Below are positions 25,132 through 34,909 of a DNA stretch of 64,000 bases, piece by piece. The stretch lies in the NCBI RefSeq assembly GCF_004005905.1, contig NZ_SACO01000004.1, positions 186,001 to 250,000 on the forward strand, in the 5' to 3' direction. A program made the translations under genes and the position numbers. Positions within the stretch are counted from its first letter, which is position 1. Every line of letters begins with the position of its first letter. This DNA is from Novosphingobium umbonatum. GTDB lineage: Bacteria > Pseudomonadota > Alphaproteobacteria > Sphingomonadales > Sphingomonadaceae. The notes beneath the pieces were generated by a model. It did not search any database. It saw nothing but the letters and a program-made list of their open reading frames with translations, and was not told where the DNA came from.

Positions 25132-26469
25132 TCACGCCACCTCCATCGTCACGCGGGGCTGCACCATGGCGCGGGGCAACAGGCAAGAGGCCACCGCTAG
25201 CACGCGACGCGTTGAGCGCGTCACCCCGCCGCCGCCCATCGGGCCATTGGTGTAAAGCGCCTCCACCTCGGCCCCAATCACGCGGGCGCTGGCCTCATCC
25301 TTGACGCGTCCAGCGATACGCACGCGCACTTCTGCGGGATCGCCGCCCATTCCCCGCTGGTCCACCGCGTCCATCCCGATCAGATCGCAGCGCAAATCCT
25401 CCACCCTCGCCCCGATCAGGCGCAAACGTTCGCGTACAATCTCAATTGCCAGCCTGCCCCGCGCCACCGCGCCCGGCCCGGCATAGGAGATCTGCCCCTC
25501 GCCCATGTGGCCATCGTGATAGGCAATGGACACTTTCAATGTGTCGGGGGCAGGCTGCCCTTTGCCGCCCGCGATACTGACGCGGTCGGGGGCTTCCTGC
25601 ACAATTCGCACCTGCCGGAAATCGGCGCAGACATCGGCTTGCCAGTAGGCGGCGGGGTCAAGGATTTCATAGAGCAATTGCTCTTTCACCGTCATGCTAT
25701 CGAGCCGCCCGCCGCTGCCCTCCAGCTTACCCAGCACCGCGCGCCCATCGCGCGCCACATCGGCATAGGGAAAGCCCAGACGCGCCAGATCGGGCACATC
25801 CTTCACCCCCGGATCGGCAAAATAGCCGCCGCACACCTGCCCCGCACATTCCAGCAGATGGCCCACCACTGTCCCCTGCCCCAGCAGGTCCCAATCATCC
25901 ATGGCCCAGCCCAGTTCATGGATCAAAGGCGCCAGGAACAGGGCCGGATCGCAAACGCGCCCCGTGATCACCGTATCCGCGCCCTGTTCCAAGGCCTGCA
26001 CTATGCCAGCCACCCCCAGATAGGCATTGGCCGAGACAATGCTCTCCCCCAGATCGCGGCTCGTGCCCTCGCGGTCGATCAAAGGATAATCCCCCGCCAG
26101 CACCAGATCGAGCACATCATCCCCCGTGACCGCTGCTGTGCAATAGCCGGACAGCCCCAGTTCGCGGGCGATCTGCGTCACTTTGCGGGCGGCGGCCAAA
26201 GTGTTGGCCGCGCCCATATTGGTGATGATGCGGAGCCCGCGTGGCGCGGCCAGCGGCAGCGCGCGGCGCATACGGGTTTCCAGCAGGGGATCAAAACCGG
26301 CCTGCGGGTCCAACGCCCGCGCGGCTTGCGCCAGACCGATGGTCCGCTCGGCAAGGCATTCAAAGGCCAGATAGTCGAGCTGGCCATGTTCGATCAGGTC
26401 CAGCGCAGGCTCGATCCGGTCTCCGGAAAAACCGGCGCCCGCGCCAATGCGGATCGACGGACGGGTCAC
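25132..26469 (-). CDS. AtuA/DUF1446-family protein
   Basis: A 445-residue cytoplasmic protein with the family start [20 protein letters not shown] and motifs [34 protein letters not shown] and [20 protein letters not shown]. AtuA is required for acyclic terpene (citronellol/geraniol) use in Pseudomonas, but many DUF1446 proteins occur in unrelated acid-utilisation operons. The GTG start overlaps the CitMHS stop as GTGA. With a carboxylate transporter upstream, a branched or cyclic organic acid is a reasonable guess at substrate. No ATU-type carboxylase genes are present in the window. Confidence 0.85.
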   Translation of the reverse strand: MTRPSIRIGAGAGFSGDRIEPALDLIEHGQLDYLAFECLAERTIGLAQAARALDPQAGFDPLLETRMRRALPLAAPRGLRIITNMGAANTLAAARKVTQIARELGLSGYCTAAVTGDDVLDLVLAGDYPLIDREGTSRDLGESIVSANAYLGVAGIVQALEQGADTVITGRVCDPALFLAPLIHELGWAMDDWDLLGQGTVVGHLLECAGQVCGGYFADPGVKDVPDLARLGFPYADVARDGRAVLGKLEGSGGRLDSMTVKEQLLYEILDPAAYWQADVCADFRQVRIVQEAPDRVSIAGGKGQPAPDTLKVSIAYHDGHMGEGQISYAGPGAVARGRLAIEIVRERLRLIGARVEDLRCDLIGMDAVDQRGMGGDPAEVRVRIAGRVKDEASARVIGAEVEALYTNGPMGGGGVTRSTRRVLAVASCLLPRAMVQPRVTMEVA

Positions 26470-27737
26470 AGCGCAAACACTCCAAAGGCAAGGGCGGCTA
26501 TTGTCATCACCAGCGAGGCTGCGAAAAGAAAGGGGATGGCAAAGCGTTGATGCGCGCCCAATTCCACGCCCGACAGGCCAGCCACCAGGAAAGTAGCGGG
26601 GGTAAGCGGGCTGACCGGAAAGCCGGTGGTCATCTGGCCCAGCAGGGCGGCCTGCGCCACCTGCACCGGCGGCAGGCCAAAGTGATGGGCGACTTCGGCC
26701 AGCACGGGCAACACGCCGAAATAGAAACTGTCGGGATCAAACAGCAGGCTGAGCGGCATGGCCACCATCGCCACCAACACCGGCAGATGTGGCCCCCATG
26801 CTTGCGGCATATGGCCCGCTGCGGTGCTGGCCAGCGATTTGATCATGCCGCTTTCATTCATGATGCCGGTGAACACACCTGCCGCCATCAACACGCCCAC
26901 CATTTGCAAGGCGGCGCCCGCATGAGCCTCGATCCGCTCACGTTGGGCGGTGGGTGAGGGGAAGTTGAGCAGCAACACCAAGGCCGTGCCGATCATGAAG
27001 ACCACCACTGGCTCCACCTTGCCTGATACCATCACCCCCACCGCCACTAGCGCCAGCGCGACATTAAGCCAGAAAAGGCGCGGTAGGGGTTCGGCTTGGA
27101 CAGCCGACTGCTGGCGGGTGGCAATAAGGCCAAGGCGGCGTTGTTCCCGCAGGCCCAGCCACCACGAGGCGGCAAATACAAAGCCCAGACCCACCAATTG
27201 CACCCCGATCATCGGGTTGAAAATCGCTCCCACGGGCAGTTTCAGCGCCGAGGCTGCGCGCAAGGTGGGGCCGGTCCATGGCAGGAAATTGACGCCCGCC
27301 GCCATCGAGGCCGTGCAAGCCAACACGCGGCGGTCCATGCCTAATTCGTCATAGAGAGGGCGCAGGGCCGGAATGGTGATCAAAAAGCAAACCGCCCCCG
27401 ATCCATCAAGATGGATCAGCAAGGCGAGTAAAGCTGTGCCAATGGTAATCCGCTTGGGGTCTTTGCCCACAGCGCGCAACACGCCCGACACCAAAGGCTT
27501 TAACACGCCCGCATCGCCCAGCAGGCCAAAGAACAGGATGGCGAACACAAACATGCCCGCAACTGGCGCGATCTTGGTTATCCCCGCGACCATATAGGCG
27601 GGCATGTGCCCCGCCATGCCCAGCGCCACGCAGGCGATCACCGGCGCCAGGATCAAGGCAACCAAGGGCGACACGCGCTGCGAGAGAATGGCCGCCAACA
27701 GGCCCAAAATGGTGGCCGCCGCCACAAATGCCAGCAT
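26466..27737 (-). CDS. CitMHS-family citrate/proton symporter-like transporter
   Basis: A 423-residue permease with about 12 membrane segments. Conserved motifs of the CitMHS group are visible: [47 protein letters not shown] and [15 protein letters not shown]. It imports a metal-chelated or protonated carboxylate. The ATG at 27737 has GAGAGG immediately upstream; the frame's first ATG 18 codons earlier encodes hydrophilic residues and is unlikely. First gene of the AtuA operon, following the LysR regulator by 76 bp on the same strand. Confidence 0.87.
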   Translation of the reverse strand: MLAFVAAATILGLLAAILSQRVSPLVALILAPVIACVALGMAGHMPAYMVAGITKIAPVAGMFVFAILFFGLLGDAGVLKPLVSGVLRAVGKDPKRITIGTALLALLIHLDGSGAVCFLITIPALRPLYDELGMDRRVLACTASMAAGVNFLPWTGPTLRAASALKLPVGAIFNPMIGVQLVGLGFVFAASWWLGLREQRRLGLIATRQQSAVQAEPLPRLFWLNVALALVAVGVMVSGKVEPVVVFMIGTALVLLLNFPSPTAQRERIEAHAGAALQMVGVLMAAGVFTGIMNESGMIKSLASTAAGHMPQAWGPHLPVLVAMVAMPLSLLFDPDSFYFGVLPVLAEVAHHFGLPPVQVAQAALLGQMTTGFPVSPLTPATFLVAGLSGVELGAHQRFAIPFLFAASLVMTIAALAFGVFAL

Positions 27738-27802
27738 GATCCTCTCGCGTCCTGTTCTCTTGATACGGGAAGCAGGATGCCGCAAAGCCAACCATACGGC
27801 AA

Positions 27803-27817
27803 ATAGACTTATTCTAT
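27803..27817. promoter_or_regulatory. Candidate LysR site ahead of CitMHS operon
   Basis: Inverted repeat ATAGA-CTTAT-TCTAT, overlapping the last codons of the LysR gene and 66 bp before the CitMHS start. Its architecture (arm, 5-base AT-rich centre, arm) resembles the site at 1263-1281. Confidence 0.35.
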
Positions 27818-28734
27818 GCTTTCATCAGCGGAATGCATCGATCACAGGCCTGCATCACCGCGTCCAGCAAAGCCTGCGCCGCAGGAGACAGGCTGCGCCC
27901 CATCAGTCGCAAAACGCCGATCCGGCGAGAGGCAACTGGCTCTTGCATCACCCGCCACGCCAATTCCCCGTCATGCCCCAACAAAGGCAGTGTGGAACGC
28001 GGCAACAGGGAAATGCCCAAACCCGCCGCGATCAACCCGCCCATAGTTGCCAATTGCGAGCATTCAAACAGGGCGGGCGTCACCACACCTGCGCGGGCGA
28101 AGGCCGCCTCGGTCAACATGCGCACGCTGCTGCGCGGCTCCATGCCGATGCAGGGCATGGTCTGGAACAGGCTCCATGGCGCCGGATCGGGAAGGACACC
28201 GACATCGCGTGCATGGCACACCAGCAAGCAATCATCCTCCAGCATCGGTGTAAAATGGATCTCCGCCGGTGCGGGCGGCTCGATGGAAATGGCAAAATCG
28301 ATCAGCCGGTCCTGCAGGCTTTGGTGTAGGCCCGATGTCAGATTTTCGCGTAGGATAATCTCCACCTGCGGATGGCTCTGACGAAAACGGGCGAAGACGC
28401 GCGGCAAAAGATGCGCCGCCACCGAGGGCAAGGCCCCCACCACCACGCGCCCGCGCTCGCCCTGAAAGGTCTGCTGCAATTCGCGGAAGGCCTGATCGAA
28501 ATCGGCGGTCAGACGCTCGACCGTAGGCAGCAAAGCCTCGCCCGCGCTGCTCAGGCGCACATTGCGCGAATTGCGGTCGAACAAGCGGACGCCCAGATCC
28601 TCTTCCAGCAATTTGATTGTCCGACTGAGCGCGGGCTGCGACAGATTGGCCATACGCGCCGTCTCGCTAAAGCTGAGCGAGCGGGCCACTTGCAGGAACA
28701 GGCGGAGGCTGGAAAGGCTGGGGCTGCGGGACAT
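27814..28734 (-). CDS. LysR-family transcriptional regulator of the AtuA operon
   Basis: A 306-residue LysR protein with helix-turn-helix [20 protein letters not shown] (20-39) and a full-length effector domain ([34 protein letters not shown]). It lies immediately upstream of the CitMHS-AtuA genes in the same direction, so local activation of that operon is likely. A perfect 14-bp palindrome, GGCATGATCATGCC, lies 15 bp before its ATG and may be an autoregulatory site. Confidence 0.9.
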   Translation of the reverse strand: MSRSPSLSSLRLFLQVARSLSFSETARMANLSQPALSRTIKLLEEDLGVRLFDRNSRNVRLSSAGEALLPTVERLTADFDQAFRELQQTFQGERGRVVVGALPSVAAHLLPRVFARFRQSHPQVEIILRENLTSGLHQSLQDRLIDFAISIEPPAPAEIHFTPMLEDDCLLVCHARDVGVLPDPAPWSLFQTMPCIGMEPRSSVRMLTEAAFARAGVVTPALFECSQLATMGGLIAAGLGISLLPRSTLPLLGHDGELAWRVMQEPVASRRIGVLRLMGRSLSPAAQALLDAVMQACDRCIPLMKA

Positions 28735-28748
28735 GGCGGACAGGATAG

Positions 28749-28762
28749 GGCATGATCATGCC
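28749..28762. promoter_or_regulatory. 14-bp perfect palindrome upstream of LysR gene
   Basis: GGCATGATCATGCC, centred 21 bp ahead of the start codon. Possible operator; no match elsewhere in the window was noticed. Confidence 0.35.
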
Positions 28763-28801
28763 AAATGGCAAATGAATGCGCCCGATTAAGCAAAATTGGA
28801 A

Positions 28802-28845
28802 ATAGCCCCCGCGCGTCAGGCAATGCTTTTCCGCGCGGGGGCTAT
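28802..28845 (-). terminator. Strong intrinsic terminator of TonB receptor
   Basis: Perfect 14-bp stem ATAGCCCCCGCGCG (28802-28815)/CGCGCGGGGGCTAT (28832-28845). On the minus strand it is followed by TTTCC and AATTTT. It begins 8 bp after the receptor stop. Confidence 0.88.
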
Positions 28846-28853
28846 CGATCCGC

Positions 28854-31679
28854 TTACATCTTCAAACGGACCCCTGCGGTGAAATAGCGGCCAATCGGAT
28901 CATCACCGATGGCAAAGCCGCCAAACTGGCCCGGAATGGTCGAGGCGCCGAAGAAGGCCGTCGCAGGCGGCGCGGCATTGAACAGGTTCTGCACATTCAG
29001 GAAGATTTCGGCATCGCCCAATCCGTTCCTGGGTTTCCACGCCACGTTGAGATTGGTGGTGGCAAAGGGCGCCACATGGTTGTTGACCCAGACTTGCGTC
29101 GGGTCTGTGCTATGCTTCATCGCGCTGCGCCAGCGTTCCATAATGTCCACCGTCACGCGGTCGGTTGGCTTGAAACGCGCGAAAGCGGTCAGGCGCCATT
29201 TCGGGCTGGCCTGCAGGCCGTTGGTGCCGAAAGCCGCGCCGGCCTGATCGATGGTGACCAGCGCGGGGGTGCGGTAATAGATATGCGGCTGCCAACTGGC
29301 CATGAAGCGGAAGGAGGCAGGCATTTTGGCCAGTTTGGTGGCCCAATTGGCCTCCAGATCCGCGCCCCATGTCTCAATCTCGGCAATGTTGATGACGGTC
29401 GAATACCATGCCGTCACCAGATTGGCCGCGCTGGTGTTGCTGTAACCCAGTGGACGGCTTTGCAGCGCGCAATAGGGCGAGGTGCCGCCGCTGGCATAGC
29501 AGGCGTTTTGGATGGTGGGGTTATAGCCCTGAATGCTGGTGATTGCGTCGGAAATCTTGATGCGATAACCATCCAGCGCCAAGCTGAACGTGTTGGCCGG
29601 TTTCCACACCAGACCGGCGGTCAAAGTGTTGCCCACTTCGGCGCGCAGATTGGGATTGCCGCCCGAATAACCCGCCACCGGCGAAGTGCCCGCATCCAGA
29701 CCCGGCGTGATCTTGGTAAGTTCATCGCGGTTCTGTAACGAAGCGATCGAGGAAGGCGCGTAAAGGTCATCCAGCGTAGGCGCCCGAATATCGCGCGAAC
29801 GTGTGGCGCGGAAACGCAGCTTGTCGCTCAGATGCCAGTCGATGCCGAGCTTCCACGTCCAATATTGCCCGCTGGTGCGATAGGAAGTGTAGCGCAGCGC
29901 GCCGGTCACATCCAAAGCATCGGCAAAGGGCAGATCCTTGAGCAGAGGCACCTTGGCCTCCACCGCCACTTCGCCCACCGTGTTGCTGACGCGGCTGCGC
30001 GCGGCATAGGTGTTCTGCCAGAGCACCGTATTGGCCGAGCAATTGTAGCGCAGGCCCGTGCAATTGGCCATTGTGGTGGGCAAGGCATCGCTGGTCGAGG
30101 CATAGGAGGTCAGGCGCCATTCGCCCGACAGCGCGACATTGACATCGCCTGCCCAGGTCTTGAAGGGCGAGCCCGAAAGGCTGCCCGAAATGTCCTGCAT
30201 TTTGGTCATGGCGCGCAGATGCGTGTCGCCGGTGATGTAATCGAGCGCGGCCTGACTGGCCGAACTGGGCCCGAACAGGTTGAGCGGCGCGCAGCCTGCA
30301 TAGGCGGAATTGACCGTCGAGGCATAGCAAACCGCTTGCCCCGAGCTGTTGGTCACCGCGTCCAGCGCGGCCGCCAGTTTCTGGTTGTTCACATTGTTAT
30401 GCAGCGTGGTGGACAGGCGCGAGGCCGAATTGGAATAGGCTACTGACCAATCCCAAGCACCCAGTTTGCCATCCAGCCCCAGATTGACCCAGAACTGTTC
30501 GGATTCGGCCTGCGGATTGAGGCGGGGCGCCTGCGAGAACAGCTTGCTGAACAGGAAGGTCGACTGCCCCGCCGCCGCCAGCGTGTTCTGATAGGAGGAA
30601 GCAAGGAAGGCATTGCTTGCGCCCATCGTCAGATTGCTGGTCACCGGAGGGGTGATGAATTGCTCGTTCTTCTTGTTGTTGAACAGGCCGGAGACGTAAA
30701 AATTCAGCCCCTCGCCCAGTTCATAGTCCAGACGGCCAAACAGCTGGTGGCTTTCCAGCTTGGCCTTGAGCGAGCTGTCATAATAGCCGCCGGTGCCGCC
30801 CACGGTGCAGCAACTGGAACCGGTTGCCGTGCCCGCTGCCGAGGGCGAAAGCACCCCGTTGGAGGCGAAATAATTGCCCGCCAGCGCGCCACTGGTGATC
30901 GCCCCGCCAAAGGGCAGGTTGTTGATGCGAATGTCGCTGAACAGCTGATAGGGATTGGCAGCGGTGCCGCCGCCTTGCACCGATTGCTGGCGGAACCAAG
31001 GGCGGCTCGATCGCGCGGAAACGCCCTCATCCTTGCGATATTCATAGCTCATTTCGAAATGGGCCCGCTCGCCCAGCTTTTTGCCCCAGGCCAGCCCCGC
31101 ATTATATTGCGCGCCATCACCATAGGTCGATAGGCCGCCCTGCGCCTGCATTTTGAGCCCGTTGAATTTTCGGTCGGTGATGAAATTGACCACACCGGTC
31201 ACCGCATCCGAACCATAGACCGCCGATACGCCGCCGGTCACGGTTTCCACCCTTTGCAGCAACATTTGCGGGATCATGTCCACGTCCACAATGTTGTTGA
31301 CCGAGGTGGAAGGCACGCGGTGGCCGTCAAACAGGATCAGGTTGCGCACCGAACCCATATTACGCAGATTCAACTGGTTGGCCGCCGCATTTCCGCCTGC
31401 GCCACCGGCCACACCGCCATTGGGATTGGCATATTGGTTACGCGGGCTGGAGAAAACCGGCAGCAGGTTGAGCCCGTCGGCGATCGTCGTGGGCTGCACT
31501 GCAGCAATGTCCTGCGTCGAGACCACGGTCAGCGGCGTCGGGCTGCTGTTGCCATTTTTGATGACGCGCGATCCAGTGACCACAATCGCCTGATCGGAAA
31601 CCTTTGCCTCCTGCGCCATGGCCGGCGCGGCCAGCCCCATCGTTGCGCAAGACAAGCACAACCAACCCTTTAAGCGCAT
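28854..31679 (-). CDS. TonB-dependent receptor
   Basis: A 941-residue receptor with a signal peptide (ending APAMAQ), TonB-box region DQAIVVTGSRVIK, plug features (NMGSVRNLILFDGHRVPSTS, VSAVYGSDAVTGVVNF) and a long barrel ending RYFTAGVRLKM. The ATG at 31679 has GGGGAG 5 bases upstream; an ATG 11 codons earlier lacks a ribosome-binding site. The VTGSRV and large-barrel type is common in sphingomonads for plant and terpenoid compounds. It lies between the AtuA operon and the lipoprotein-ceramidase pair and could serve either. Ligand unknown. Confidence 0.92.
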   Translation of the reverse strand: MRLKGWLCLSCATMGLAAPAMAQEAKVSDQAIVVTGSRVIKNGNSSPTPLTVVSTQDIAAVQPTTIADGLNLLPVFSSPRNQYANPNGGVAGGAGGNAAANQLNLRNMGSVRNLILFDGHRVPSTSVNNIVDVDMIPQMLLQRVETVTGGVSAVYGSDAVTGVVNFITDRKFNGLKMQAQGGLSTYGDGAQYNAGLAWGKKLGERAHFEMSYEYRKDEGVSARSSRPWFRQQSVQGGGTAANPYQLFSDIRINNLPFGGAITSGALAGNYFASNGVLSPSAAGTATGSSCCTVGGTGGYYDSSLKAKLESHQLFGRLDYELGEGLNFYVSGLFNNKKNEQFITPPVTSNLTMGASNAFLASSYQNTLAAAGQSTFLFSKLFSQAPRLNPQAESEQFWVNLGLDGKLGAWDWSVAYSNSASRLSTTLHNNVNNQKLAAALDAVTNSSGQAVCYASTVNSAYAGCAPLNLFGPSSASQAALDYITGDTHLRAMTKMQDISGSLSGSPFKTWAGDVNVALSGEWRLTSYASTSDALPTTMANCTGLRYNCSANTVLWQNTYAARSRVSNTVGEVAVEAKVPLLKDLPFADALDVTGALRYTSYRTSGQYWTWKLGIDWHLSDKLRFRATRSRDIRAPTLDDLYAPSSIASLQNRDELTKITPGLDAGTSPVAGYSGGNPNLRAEVGNTLTAGLVWKPANTFSLALDGYRIKISDAITSIQGYNPTIQNACYASGGTSPYCALQSRPLGYSNTSAANLVTAWYSTVINIAEIETWGADLEANWATKLAKMPASFRFMASWQPHIYYRTPALVTIDQAGAAFGTNGLQASPKWRLTAFARFKPTDRVTVDIMERWRSAMKHSTDPTQVWVNNHVAPFATTNLNVAWKPRNGLGDAEIFLNVQNLFNAAPPATAFFGASTIPGQFGGFAIGDDPIGRYFTAGVRLKM

Positions 31680-31805
31680 ATCTACTCCCCTGTTTGCGCG
31701 GTCCGGCATCACATGGCCGGATGCATTGCCAAGGCTTGCTAGCGGGTTTGGGTTGGGTTTAGATATTCAACTATCGACATTCATTATTGATATGGTGGCG
31801 AAGGT

Positions 31806-31967
31806 GTGCCGCCGTCCAAGCCTACCAATGGCACGATCATCTATCAGCGCCGCATGGTCCGCGCGCCCGATCGCCCCGCCGGTCTGGGCATGGCACCATC
31901 GCCCAGCCAGCGCAGCTTGAGCGATGGCATTTTGCGCATCACCTATGACAGCAACCGCCTGCGCTGA
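31806..31967 (+). pseudogene. Orphan coding fragment, 3' end of an unknown gene
   Basis: A short open frame from GTG 31806 (open from 31791) to TGA 31965-31967 with strongly coding-like, GC-rich codon choice. The product includes TIIYQRRMVRAPDRPAGLG and ends DGILRITYDSNRLR. There is no convincing ribosome-binding site, and a stop at 31788 prevents extension, so it may be the tail of a deleted gene or a short real gene of up to 53 residues. It abuts the stop of the convergent lipoprotein gene. The rest of 31680-31790 is AT-rich receptor promoter region with no clear element. Confidence 0.35.
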
Positions 31968-32579
31968 TCAGGGCTTGGCGGGCAAGGTCAAGCGGCTTGC
32001 GCGCAGCACGCCTTCCTGATCGGGGCGCAATACCGCCGAGACCGCCACGCCCGGTCGCGCAATGGCCCGATCCACCGCAACAGAGACCATCACCGGCAAG
32101 GCTGCGGGAACTTCCAGCATCCGGCAGCCCGCAGGATAGGCAATTTGCAGAAGCAAACCGCCCTCTCCCTGCCCGATGGCGAACACAAAGCCATGGGTCA
32201 TGCGCGTTTGCGCGGTGGCATTGGGGCCGGACAAGATATGGGTGCCATATTCGGGCTGATAACCTGCCTCGAACACGCGCAATTCATTGGCCTTGCCGCG
32301 GCCTTCGCGCATGGCCTGATTGGCCGAACCGATGAATTGCCCCAATCGGATCGCCTCAACGCTTGCCTTCTGCGCATAGGACAGGGTCCAACCCTTGGTC
32401 ATCGGCACAGTGACCAGCAGCCCATCCTTACCACGCAGATCGACATGATCCTCGGCCACAGCAACAATCTCGCCCGCCACGCCTTTGGGCGGCGCGGGAC
32501 TGGCTTCCTCGGCCTTACGATCGACGGTGACGGGGCAAGCGGCCAAAGCCGCCGCCAGCAATCCTGTGCTCAACATCAT
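31968..32579 (-). CDS. Putative lipoprotein of unknown function
   Basis: A 203-residue protein with a short lipoprotein signal (lipobox LAAC, C15). A proline-rich linker is followed by a beta-rich domain: VAGEIVAVAEDHVDLRGKDG resembles OB-like or DUF5666-type folds, then SVEAIRLGQFIGSANQ. GGGAGAGG precedes the double ATG. It lies 10 bp after the ceramidase-like gene on the same strand, so the two are an operon and probably act together at the membrane. Family not recognised with confidence. Confidence 0.7.
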   Translation of the reverse strand: MMLSTGLLAAALAACPVTVDRKAEEASPAPPKGVAGEIVAVAEDHVDLRGKDGLLVTVPMTKGWTLSYAQKASVEAIRLGQFIGSANQAMREGRGKANELRVFEAGYQPEYGTHILSGPNATAQTRMTHGFVFAIGQGEGGLLLQIAYPAGCRMLEVPAALPVMVSVAVDRAIARPGVAVSAVLRPDQEGVLRASRLTLPAKP

Positions 32580-32589
32580 GCCTCTCCCT

Positions 32590-33891
32590 TTATGGTTTCA
32601 TGTTCTGACGGATCAATGCGTTCAAACCCTGCACAACCGCCTGTTCGGCACAGCCACGGGCAACGGGGCTGCCCTTCACTTCAAAGATGGGCGTGTCATA
32701 GGAAGCGTCATCGGCCATATAGCCGATGCGATCATTCACATTGGTCATGAAGATGCTGCGGCTCAGCGGAGTTTCGCGCTGGAAATGGCGGTAAATCGGC
32801 GTGGTGACTTCTCCGCCGACGCCGGTATAGGCGGTATCGCCCAATTGCAGGGCCGACAGGCGGACGGTGACTTGCGGGGCGTTGACGCTGGTCATGCTGG
32901 CCATGGCGCCGCTGCCTGCCTTGGTGGGACAGGTCACATCTTTCTGGCTGGCACGCATGCGGATCGGGCCGACAATAACAGGCGCATGCGATGCCACGCG
33001 CAACACTTCGGCGCCCAGCATCACGCCCTGTGCCTCCACGGCCTGAAAGGCGCGCGCCACATCCTGTGCCTTTTGCCCATCTTGCGGGGCAAAGGCCACG
33101 CGCGGCGCTTGATCACCCGCTGCGCCCATCGTGAAGATCGCCACGCCGCCAGCCTGATCCTCGACATAGCGTTCGGCCGCGCCCGCCAGATCACCGGTGA
33201 TATGTTTCAGGCCAAAAGTGACGGTGGAATGCACAGCGTAATTGAACAAGGTCGCGACCGGCTTCCCATCGAGCGAGGTCAGGCGGGTGACCCAAACCGT
33301 CTTGTCGGAATCGCGTAAAGGAGCATAGCCCAGCCCCCATCCTTTGTCCGGCCGATATTCGTCGCGGTTGACATTCACGTCCACCTGTCCGGCCTCCACG
33401 GCCAAGCGGGCGGGCACGGCGGCATCACGCGCCACCTTGATCGCGGCGATCAGGCGGGGATACAGCGCCTGCGAATAGGCGAGCGAGGCTGCCCCCGCCC
33501 TTTGCGCCGCCGTGCCAGCGGAAACATCGCCCAAGCGCGGTGCGGAGTGGTCATGGGTGGCGATCATCATGATGTGATCCTCGGCCACGCCCGTCTGCTT
33601 GGCCGCCAGCGCCAGAAATGCGCGCATATCGCCCACTTCGGGCAGGTCGAGCCCGATCAGGGCCACTTTCTCCACCCCGCTTTGCAGATAGAGGACGCGC
33701 GCATAGATCGGATCATGGACCTTAATGAAATCCCCGCCGCCAAACGGGTTAATGTCCTGCAAATCCTGCGGGGTAATATCGATCCGCGTGGCCCCTGCCA
33801 TCAACACTGGCTCGCCCGCCCTATCACCCGCCGCAGCAATAGCAGGAGCGGCCAGCATCAGCATTGCGGCCTGCGCCATAGTCCCGATCAT
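32590..33891 (-). CDS. Neutral/alkaline ceramidase N-domain-like hydrolase
   Basis: A 433-residue exported protein (signal peptide to about residue 21) aligning by motif with the N-terminal domain of neutral ceramidases: GATRIDITPQD at the start, ATHDHSAPRLG (zinc-binding His pair), NYAVHSTVTFG and FTMGAAGDQAPR. The C-terminal immunoglobulin-like domain of full ceramidases is absent, as in many bacterial short homologues. It may hydrolyse an amide or ester of a lipid. Sphingomonads make sphingolipids, but a plant lipid is equally possible. Paired with a lipoprotein gene downstream. Confidence 0.8.
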   Translation of the reverse strand: MIGTMAQAAMLMLAAPAIAAAGDRAGEPVLMAGATRIDITPQDLQDINPFGGGDFIKVHDPIYARVLYLQSGVEKVALIGLDLPEVGDMRAFLALAAKQTGVAEDHIMMIATHDHSAPRLGDVSAGTAAQRAGAASLAYSQALYPRLIAAIKVARDAAVPARLAVEAGQVDVNVNRDEYRPDKGWGLGYAPLRDSDKTVWVTRLTSLDGKPVATLFNYAVHSTVTFGLKHITGDLAGAAERYVEDQAGGVAIFTMGAAGDQAPRVAFAPQDGQKAQDVARAFQAVEAQGVMLGAEVLRVASHAPVIVGPIRMRASQKDVTCPTKAGSGAMASMTSVNAPQVTVRLSALQLGDTAYTGVGGEVTTPIYRHFQRETPLSRSIFMTNVNDRIGYMADDASYDTPIFEVKGSPVARGCAEQAVVQGLNALIRQNMKP

Positions 33892-34088
33892 ATCACACCT
33901 TATCCAAGCATCCAGTTTTTGACGCTATATATTCATTGCCATATCAAGACCTCTTCAAACTGGCGGCAGGCTGATAGATTTTGCGTTCCGTTGCTTTGGG
34001 GTAAAGCCGCGTCCATGCCTTTCAAAACCACTTGCAATTATCGCCCTATGTAGGATGGCGTTGTATATTGTGTGTAACGGGGTGCTGA

Positions 34089-34907
34089 ATGCTACTGGGT
34101 TCCGACTTCACTTGGCCATTATGGGCCGATGCGGCAGATGTCCGATTCGAAGCCCCCGATGCCACCCCTGAACAGGCCGTGGTCACCGCTGTCGCGCAAC
34201 CGGCCCTGCTGGGATTTCGCCCTGCACAGCCCAATGGCAAAGCCATGTTGATCTGTGGTGGCGGTGGCTATGTCGCGCTGATGGCAGGACGAGAAGGGGT
34301 ACAGGTTGCGCAATGGCTCACCGGTCTGGGCTATTACGCCTTTGTCCTGCTCCACCGCTTTCCCGATGCCGTCAATGGCCCCTCGGCCCCGTTGGATGAT
34401 GCGACACAGGCCCTGCACCTGATCCAGTCGAGCGATCTGGCACCCCGAGGCGTGGGCGTGCTGGGCCTGTCGTCTGGCGGCCATCTGGCGGCCAGCCTGT
34501 TTGCCGAATATCCGGTTGAATGGCCCAGACGATCCCGCGCCTGCCGCCCCGATGTGGCGATCATCGGCTATGCGCCGATCTCCACCAATGCCAAGGGGCG
34601 CCAGATCGTACCCGACAAACCGCCGCTTCCGCCGGTGGAAAAACAGGCGCTCTATGACCGCCTGCAACCCGATGCCCAACTTCTGCCCTCGCCGCCGCCA
34701 GCCTTTATTGTTTATGCCGACAATGATCCGGTGGTGCCGGTCGAGAACGCCTTCCGCCTGCGGCAAGCGTGGCGCGATGCAGGCGGGGCTTGTGAATTGC
34801 ATGTCTTTACCGATGCCCCGCATGGTTTTGCACTGGACACAAAAGACAAGCCGGTGTCGGTCTGGCCCAGACTATGCGAGGCATGGCTAAAGCAAGTGGG
34901 GTTCTAG
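34089..34907 (+). CDS. Alpha/beta hydrolase, carboxylesterase-like
   Basis: A 272-residue cytoplasmic hydrolase with an unusual oxyanion sequence CGGGGY in place of HGGG. Nucleophile serine is in LGLSSGGHLAA, acid in VYADNDPVVP and His in TDAPHGFAL, the order expected for esterase/lipase-type hydrolases. It is divergent from the ceramidase-like gene across about 200 bp with no recognised element, and converges on the CoA-transferase with a 2-bp gap. Substrate unknown. Confidence 0.8.
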   Translation: MLLGSDFTWPLWADAADVRFEAPDATPEQAVVTAVAQPALLGFRPAQPNGKAMLICGGGGYVALMAGREGVQVAQWLTGLGYYAFVLLHRFPDAVNGPSAPLDDATQALHLIQSSDLAPRGVGVLGLSSGGHLAASLFAEYPVEWPRRSRACRPDVAIIGYAPISTNAKGRQIVPDKPPLPPVEKQALYDRLQPDAQLLPSPPPAFIVYADNDPVVPVENAFRLRQAWRDAGGACELHVFTDAPHGFALDTKDKPVSVWPRLCEAWLKQVGF

Positions 34908-34909
34908 CC

